Assembly: GCA_009779915.1 (NCBI GenBank) | Contig: WRBA01000015.1 | Span: 1-57,692 of the forward strand | Length of the DNA stretch: 57,692 nucleotides | From: Defluviitaleaceae bacterium | GTDB taxonomy: Bacteria > Bacillota > Clostridia > Lachnospirales > UBA5962 | Reading direction: 5' to 3' | In this document: positions 52,650-57,692 of the stretch, piece after piece | How the letters are laid out: each line of letters opens with the position of its first letter | How positions within the stretch are numbered: the stretch's first letter is position 1 | The notes under the pieces: generated by a model | Databases searched by the model: none | What the model was told of the DNA's origin: nothing | The model's input: the letters and a program-made list of their open reading frames with translations, nothing else | Translations under genes and position numbers: made by a program

Positions 52650-53599
52650 CAAAGTCCTCCCTGTTTGCTTTTGGATGATTGGTGTACATTTGGGTTAAGT
52701 AAATAAACTATTATATCTGTAAAGGCTGAAGCCAAACAAATAATAACGGCTAAAGCCAAAGCAATGAACTGTACAACAGGTACATCGCGAAATGTTACAG
52801 CGGATGTAAGTAAGCTGCCGAGACCCGGTATGGAAAATATAGTCTCAACAAGTACAGTGGAGCCAAATAACCCTGCAAGAAGAAGCCCTGTACTGGTTAG
52901 TATAGGTGAAGAGGCATTTTTAAGCTGTGCATCTAAAATTTTATGCGGCAAAACCGCACGGGCACGCATAAAAACCGTATAATCGGAAGATATTTCATTA
53001 AGCATTGCCTGGCGGGTTAGCTTTACTATAAAAGCTCCCATAGAAATTGATAAGGTTATAGCCGGCAATATAAGTGAATCTATACCGGAAGCCCCGTACA
53101 TAGGAAAAAGCCGCAGCCTGAAAGCAAAAAAGTACAATAAAATCAGCCCAACCGCAAAACCGGGAGCTGAGCTGCCGACCAATGCCATAATATTAATAAC
53201 ACGGTCAATTTTTTTGCCTTTATTTTTAGCCGCAAAAATACCAAGAGGCACAGCCAAACATATGGAAAAAACCAATGAAATACCCACCAGCTGAAAGGTC
53301 ACACCGGCGTGAGGTGCCACATGGTCAATAATATCCATATTAGTACGGATAGACCTGCCAAAATCAAAATTAACAGCCCCTCTAAGCCACCTGCTGTATT
53401 GAGCTAAGAAAGGCTCATCCAAATGGTGCTGGGCGCGTATTTGTTCAAGGAGTTCGTCAGTTACCCTTCTTGTGCCTACAAGATTTCTCGCAGGGTCACC
53501 CGGTGCAAGAAATAGCAATGAGAATATAACAAACGAAAGGGTAAACAAAGTTATAAAACACGCTAATAATCTTTTTATGATGAATGTTGATTTATTCAA
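52649..53599 (-). CDS. ABC transporter permease (DppB/NikB-like)
   Basis: 316 aa, TTG start after AAGGAG. N-terminal segment (FIIKRLLACFITLFTLSFVIF), the LAPGDPARNLVG and DEPFLAQYSRWL motifs, and the later ETIFSIPGLGSLL and FTDIIVYLLNP are standard for DppB. Coupled to the DppC-like gene by a one-base overlap. Lies ten bases after the binding-protein gene with no hairpin between, unlike the other operon. Confidence 0.9.
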   Translation of the reverse strand: MNKSTFIIKRLLACFITLFTLSFVIFSLLFLAPGDPARNLVGTRRVTDELLEQIRAQHHLDEPFLAQYSRWLRGAVNFDFGRSIRTNMDIIDHVAPHAGVTFQLVGISLVFSICLAVPLGIFAAKNKGKKIDRVINIMALVGSSAPGFAVGLILLYFFAFRLRLFPMYGASGIDSLILPAITLSISMGAFIVKLTRQAMLNEISSDYTVFMRARAVLPHKILDAQLKNASSPILTSTGLLLAGLFGSTVLVETIFSIPGLGSLLTSAVTFRDVPVVQFIALALAVIICLASAFTDIIVYLLNPNVHQSSKSKQGGL

Positions 53600-53609
53600 T
53601 ACCTACTCC

Positions 53610-55208
53610 TTAGTTGTTGAACCTAAAATTCCTTAGCCAGTTTTCGCTCAGCATAGTAAATGAGTTGAAATTAGACACATTTATTGCCCCACTCCAAGCA
53701 ACGGCAGACTCTCCCCACCATACCGGGATATAGTAGGCAAGTTCACCTGCTATATCATGAGCTCTTATTAAATCTTCAATACCTTCTTCTGCTGAGACGG
53801 ATAGTACACCCCTCATTAAGCCCGCTATTTCTTCATTAGTAAAATTAGCAGGGTTATACCCTGGTCCTGTGCCGTCTAACAGCCATGAAGCTATCTCAGC
53901 AGGGTTGGCTGTTGTAGCAAAATATATCATCCATGAAATACCGTATTCCCCGCTGCCTATTTCTCCAAGCCATTGCTCAAGAGGCATTTCACGTACATTG
54001 AGGGTAATACCTAATTCGCTTAAAGCGTCAGCAAGTACAAGAGAGGCACGGCCTACATTAGGGAAATTTGATGGAAAGCTTATCGCTGCTTCAAAAGGCG
54101 CAACACCTGAAAGAGCGAATTCTTCTCTTGCCCTGTCCATATTAAAGCTGTAATGGGTTACTTGAGAGAGCAAAGAGCGTGCCGTGCTAACATCCATCAC
54201 CGAGGCAAACTGCTCCGGAGGGGTAATTGCAGTGGCCACTTGTCCATTGCCGTCAAGTATAGAGTCAATTATCCCTTGGGCATTAAGGGCATAGGCAACA
54301 GCTTTACGTACATGATGATTATCAAATGGCTGAACCGTTGAGTCGATTGTCAGCCCGTAATATGAGCGGTCTGAGAAAAAGTGAACAGTCGTACCGTCAA
54401 CTCCCCTCCATTGCTGTGCTTGCTCAACAGGTATATTTAGCGCAAAATCAATACTGCCCCCTGCGAAAGCCAAAAAGCGCGCCGCATCATCAGTTATAAA
54501 GTCAAAGCGTACTCTTTGGACATCAGCACTTTGACCCCAATAATAATCTTGTGCTTCTAAGGTCACATTAGAGCCTGGATTAAAACTAATTACTCTATAA
54601 GGTCCGCTGCCAAATAACATATCGCCGGGAGAGCCAATAGATGTGGCGGCTTCGCCCCATGCTCTTTGGGTAACAAACAAACCTGCCACATTAGATACAG
54701 CCCAAATAAAATTAGGATTAGCGTCATTTAGGATTATTTGCAAAGTATTATCATCTACTATATTAATAGAGCGAATCATATCAAGAAAATGAATAGCTAC
54801 TCCAGGGGAGAGTTCGGGATTCATAGCCCGCTCTATAGACCAGACTATATCTTCTATAGTAACATAGGAACCGTCAGAAAAACGAGCATCTTCACGGATA
54901 TTAAAGAGCCATGCTGTATAATCATCAGTTGCCCATGAGCTGGCAAGTGCCGGTATTGGTCTGCCATCGTTACTGATAGCTACAAGCCCTTCGTTTACAA
55001 GGGTAGCGATATAATAGTTGACAATACCCGCCTCTTGTGCTACATCAAGTGTAGACATTGTGCCTGGTATACCAATGACAAGCTCATGAACTGCTGTGGT
55101 TGAGGCATCGTCTGATACAGATATATTATCATTAGAGCCGCATGCCGTAAGCAAGAATAAAAGCATTAAGCCCAGTGTAATTGAAATAATAGCGTTAATA
55201 TTTTTCAT
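53610..55208 (-). CDS. Peptide/nickel ABC transporter substrate-binding lipoprotein
   Basis: 532 aa from the ATG at 55208 (AAAGGAAA site); 27 extra upstream codons overlap the promoter. Lipoprotein signal MKNINAIISITLGLMLLFLL then TAC places the lipid on Cys23. A family-5 binding domain follows (SWATDDYTAWLFNIREDARFSDG, then VRKAVAYALN). First gene of a leftward operon with its own promoter. Low similarity by eye to the 651-residue protein at 44148 suggests different ligands. Confidence 0.9.
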   Translation of the reverse strand: MKNINAIISITLGLMLLFLLTACGSNDNISVSDDASTTAVHELVIGIPGTMSTLDVAQEAGIVNYYIATLVNEGLVAISNDGRPIPALASSWATDDYTAWLFNIREDARFSDGSYVTIEDIVWSIERAMNPELSPGVAIHFLDMIRSINIVDDNTLQIILNDANPNFIWAVSNVAGLFVTQRAWGEAATSIGSPGDMLFGSGPYRVISFNPGSNVTLEAQDYYWGQSADVQRVRFDFITDDAARFLAFAGGSIDFALNIPVEQAQQWRGVDGTTVHFFSDRSYYGLTIDSTVQPFDNHHVRKAVAYALNAQGIIDSILDGNGQVATAITPPEQFASVMDVSTARSLLSQVTHYSFNMDRAREEFALSGVAPFEAAISFPSNFPNVGRASLVLADALSELGITLNVREMPLEQWLGEIGSGEYGISWMIYFATTANPAEIASWLLDGTGPGYNPANFTNEEIAGLMRGVLSVSAEEGIEDLIRAHDIAGELAYYIPVWWGESAVAWSGAINVSNFNSFTMLSENWLRNFRFNN

Positions 55209-55248
55209 AATTGTATTTCCTTTCTCTATATAGATTGATATAAGTACT

Positions 55249-55277
55249 AATTTATATAAAAAATTGGAATTTGTCAA
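55249..55277 (-). promoter_or_regulatory. Promoter of the second transporter operon
   Basis: On the minus strand a perfect -35 TTGACA (55272-55277), 17-bp spacer, then -10 TAAATT (55249-55254). The leader to the ATG is about 35 nt. Confidence 0.68.
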
Positions 55278-55557
55278 TACACAATGCATTTCCTTATTGA
55301 AGTTATATATTTGTATTCAGATAAACAAGCAGCTTCGTTTTCTACCCCTGAAATTATTTTTTGCATATTACAACAGAAACATTTGTCAAAATTATATAAG
55401 AATATTGTATTTAAAAATAAAACTACCATATCTACCGATATAATATGTTATAATAAGCTAGAAGGAATATACGTATGAAGCTAAAATAACAGGGATTTTC
55501 AATAGTTGTATAGCGTAACATATTATTGCACAAACTAAATTAGAAAGGGGAATTTTC
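55278..55557. other. Intergenic region ahead of the chemoreceptor gene
   Basis: AT-rich. A TATAAT at 55449-55454 has no good -35. An ACCGATAT at 55434-55441 resembles the sigma-D (sigma-28) -10, but the nearest TAAA boxes are spaced 12 and 18 bp away, not 14-16. The only firm element is the AGAAAGGGG ribosome site before 55558. No inverted repeat of note. Confidence 0.4.
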
Positions 55558-57360
55558 ATGATATTCTACATTGGTCTTGCTATATTTTTGATGATTGCAG
55601 TGCTGGCTTGCTGCTATTCACTTCAACTTAAAATAGCACTTAGGAAGCATACATCAGCCTTAGATACTGTACATGTACCTATTGCTTTGTTCGGCAGCGA
55701 TAAAAAATGTTTCTACATGAACAATTCCGCAAAAAAGTTATCAAACGGCGGAGACAATTACTCACAGCTTGCGGCAAAATTAGAAATTGCCGGCTACAAA
55801 GCTTGTGCTAACGAAACAGACAACACCGGACATCAAGCTTTGGTTGGTATTGATTCGACAGAAGTCGAAAAAGCCAACACCACATACAAAAAAGAAATTT
55901 ATTGGCTTACATCCATACTGGACGCACTTCCAATTCCCCTTTCTGTGACAGACAAAGACATGAATTGGACGTTTATAAACAAAGTTGTAGAAGATATGCT
56001 TGGAGTTAAACGCAAAGATATAACAGGTAAGCATTGCAGCAGTTGGGGTGCGGGCATATGTAATACAAAGGACTGTGGCATTATGCGTTTGCGTAAGGGC
56101 TTTAACGAAACATTGTTTGCCCAGTTTGGCAAGGATTTTCAAGTTACCACTAATTACTTGTACAATGATGATGGCGCAATATCAGGGCATGTTGAAGCAG
56201 TACGTGACATTTCAGACTTAACCGCAAAAACACGCGAAGCCGACGAGGTGTCACTTTGGTACAAATCTATTTTAGATGCAGTCCCCTTCCCAATTTCTGT
56301 AACAGATGAAAATATGAATTGGACATTTGTAAACCAAGCAACAGAAACCGCTTTAAACAAAAATCGTGACCAAATAATAGGCAAACATTGCAGCAGCTGG
56401 GGTGCGAATATTTGTAATACCGAAAACTGCGGTATTACATTGTTTAAGCGCGGTACAACAAATACCTCTTTCAGCCAAGGCGGCATGGATTTTAAAGTAC
56501 AAGTATCATCCCTTAAAAATTCCAATGGCAAGCTTAAAGGCTATGTGGAAATTGTTCAAGATGTAACTGAGGTAAACACACTCGCTAAAAAGGTTGAAGA
56601 TACAGCAAGCAACATGATTACAAACCTACGCTCCACCAGTGAGCAGCTTACAATGGATTCACGACAAATTGCGGAAAGTACTCAGGTTCTTGCCGCTGGT
56701 GTTGAAGAACAAAGCGCACAAATCCAAGTATTGAGCAACAACGTAGATATTATAAATTCTAAAATCAATGCAAACGCCGAGAGTACAGTTAGTGCAAGTA
56801 ATTTATCTGACAAAGCCAAGCAAAATGCACTTAAAGGAAATGCTGATATGAAGGAAATGCTAAGCTCCATGGAAGGGATAAAAGAAGCATCTACCAATAT
56901 ATCAAAAATCATTCAAACCATTGAGAGTATCGCTTTCCAAACAAATTTACTTGCGCTTAATGCGTCTGTGGAAGCAGCACGGGCAGGTGAACATGGTAAA
57001 GGTTTTGCCGTTGTTGCGGATGAAGTAAGAACCCTTGCAAGCCGTTCCTCCGAAGCTGCAAAAATGACGAACGATTTAATCATGGACTCGTTGGACAAAG
57101 TTGAAAATGGTACAAAAACTGCTGAAGGTGCGGCTGAATCTTTAAACACAATTGTTGCAGATTTTGAGCAAGTTTCTCATCTTGTGGAACAGATAGCCTC
57201 TGCATCTAAAGAGCAGTCCATATTGGCGAATAATTTAAGTGATGGGATAAGTCAGTTTGCAAATGTATCCGAAGAAAGCTCTGCTACAATTCAAGAATTG
57301 GCGGCATCTTCCGAGGAATTGGCAAGCTATGCGGAAACATTGAATAATATGACCATATAG
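55558..57360 (+). CDS. Methyl-accepting chemotaxis protein with tandem Cys-PAS domains
   Basis: 600 aa. One N-terminal membrane helix (2-20), no extracytoplasmic sensor and no HAMP domain. A possible degenerate PAS lies at 34-100. Two clear PAS domains lie at 116-220 and 234-336. Both carry GKHCSSWGA then ICNT and CGI, giving Cys160/168/173 and Cys278/286/291. The cytoplasmic signalling hairpin (about 380-590) has the conserved tip around [18 protein letters not shown] (near 460). No C-terminal receptor-tethering pentapeptide. It signals to CheA/CheW; the matched cysteine triads suggest bound metal, iron-sulfur or redox sensing. Strong AGAAAGGGG site. Beside two peptide transporters but divergent from the nearer one. 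Confidence 0.9.
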   Translation: MIFYIGLAIFLMIAVLACCYSLQLKIALRKHTSALDTVHVPIALFGSDKKCFYMNNSAKKLSNGGDNYSQLAAKLEIAGYKACANETDNTGHQALVGIDSTEVEKANTTYKKEIYWLTSILDALPIPLSVTDKDMNWTFINKVVEDMLGVKRKDITGKHCSSWGAGICNTKDCGIMRLRKGFNETLFAQFGKDFQVTTNYLYNDDGAISGHVEAVRDISDLTAKTREADEVSLWYKSILDAVPFPISVTDENMNWTFVNQATETALNKNRDQIIGKHCSSWGANICNTENCGITLFKRGTTNTSFSQGGMDFKVQVSSLKNSNGKLKGYVEIVQDVTEVNTLAKKVEDTASNMITNLRSTSEQLTMDSRQIAESTQVLAAGVEEQSAQIQVLSNNVDIINSKINANAESTVSASNLSDKAKQNALKGNADMKEMLSSMEGIKEASTNISKIIQTIESIAFQTNLLALNASVEAARAGEHGKGFAVVADEVRTLASRSSEAAKMTNDLIMDSLDKVENGTKTAEGAAESLNTIVADFEQVSHLVEQIASASKEQSILANNLSDGISQFANVSEESSATIQELAASSEELASYAETLNNMTI

Positions 57361-57375
57361 ATATAGAAACCATTG

Positions 57376-57404
57376 TATAGTGAAATGACCTCGAAACAGT
57401 AACA
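57376..57404 (+). repeat. Half copy of the TATAGTG palindromic repeat
   Basis: TATAGTGAAATGACCTCG then AAACAGTAACAAAA aligns with 50232-50263 at about three quarters of positions. The inverted partner arm is not seen nearby, so this is a partial copy or a solo end. Nothing else is recognised up to 57460. Confidence 0.4.
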
Positions 57405-57460
57405 AAAAACGCAGGAATTTTTTCGTAGATCAAGAAGGCACAAATCCGCAGCACCCAAAG

Positions 57461-57692
57461 GGCTGGTCATAAATGCTTCGCATTTACTGCTCGCCATGCG
57501 TCCCGGCTGGTCGTAAATGCTTTGCATTTACTGCTCGCCATGCGTCCCTGCTGGTCGTAAATGCTTCGTATTTACTGCTCGCCATGCGTCCCGGCTGGTC
57601 GTAAATGCTTCGCATTTACTGCTCGCCATGCGTCCCGGCTGGTCGTAAATGCTTCGCATTTACTGCTCGCCATGCGTCCCGGCTGGTCGTAA
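57461..57692 (+). repeat. 44-bp tandem hairpin repeat array (runs off the window)
   Basis: Five full 44-bp units start at 57461, 57505, 57549, 57593 and 57637, with a 12-base start of a sixth at 57681. Each unit contains the hairpin TAAATGC-ttc-GCATTTA and the string GCTCGCCATGCGTCCC. Units differ at only one or two bases: a T in the loop of unit 2, and a G-U-type change in the stem of unit 3. The length is not a multiple of three, so this is not a repeated protein. There are no unique spacers, so it is not CRISPR. Confidence 0.9.

Noticed and set aside
55418-55441. Sigma-D promoter for the chemoreceptor gene
   Set aside because: The -10-like ACCGATAT is good, but TAAA boxes lie at spacings of 12 and 18, outside 14-16, so it is not listed as a promoter.
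57327-57527. 66-codon leftward frame entering the 44-bp array
   Set aside because: Made by reading the repeat in reverse; such frames arise from any copy of this unit and are not evidence of a gene.
57461-57692. CRISPR array
   Set aside because: Units are contiguous with no unique spacers, and no cas gene is in the window.

Overview
This window looks like chromosomal DNA from a low-GC, Gram-positive anaerobe of the Clostridia, probably a Lachnospirales-type lineage. The evidence is gene content and order: miaB-ylbF/ymcA-mutS-mutL-miaA, smc-ftsY, a GerW (YtfJ) sporulation protein, AddA rather than RecB, HPr with the regulatory Ser46, and strong Shine-Dalgarno sequences with frequent TTG and GTG starts. 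The genus cannot be fixed from sequence reading alone. No rRNA, tRNA, prophage, CRISPR array or transposase gene was seen.

Layout. (1) 150-5059: a divergent cluster related to the uncharacterised E. coli yhf genes. A YhfT-like membrane protein, a phosphotriesterase-like (Php) hydrolase and an amidase-signature protein face left; a YhfZ-like GntR-type regulator and a YhfU-like (DUF2620) protein face right. (2) 5138-9345: a translationally coupled, divergent type IIA topoisomerase pair. (3) 9497-11533: small unknown genes. (4) 11951-24500: a long rightward run with an M20 peptidase, miaB, ylbF-like, mutS, mutL, miaA, a PLP enzyme of the aluminium-resistance/methionine gamma-lyase family, a Lit-like membrane acyltransferase, DUF2953, gerW and an MmcQ/YjbR protein. 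(5) 24614-24907: a candidate type I toxin-antitoxin locus with a 27-residue hydrophobic peptide and a convergent antisense RNA. (6) 25102-43817: leftward genes including bactofilin, purM, ftsY, smc, leuS, addA, rpiB, ptsI, ptsH, an acetamidase-family protein and DUF2461. (7) 44148-55208: two convergent peptide-type ABC transporters, one with separate OppD and OppF and one with a fused double ATPase. (8) 55558-57360: a chemoreceptor with two cysteine-bearing PAS domains and no extracytoplasmic domain, followed by a 44-bp hairpin repeat array that runs off the window.

Several intergenic regions hold palindromic repeats that recur within the window. The most striking is a 90-bp element at 11606 and 41845: two of its stem base pairs differ between copies by compensatory changes, and a second palindromic module lies beside each copy.

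The best candidates for something not yet described are the yhf-type cluster with its added amidase, the covarying composite repeat, the type I toxin-antitoxin candidate, and the tandem Cys-PAS chemoreceptor. Functions are assigned from motifs read by eye; no database search was run.
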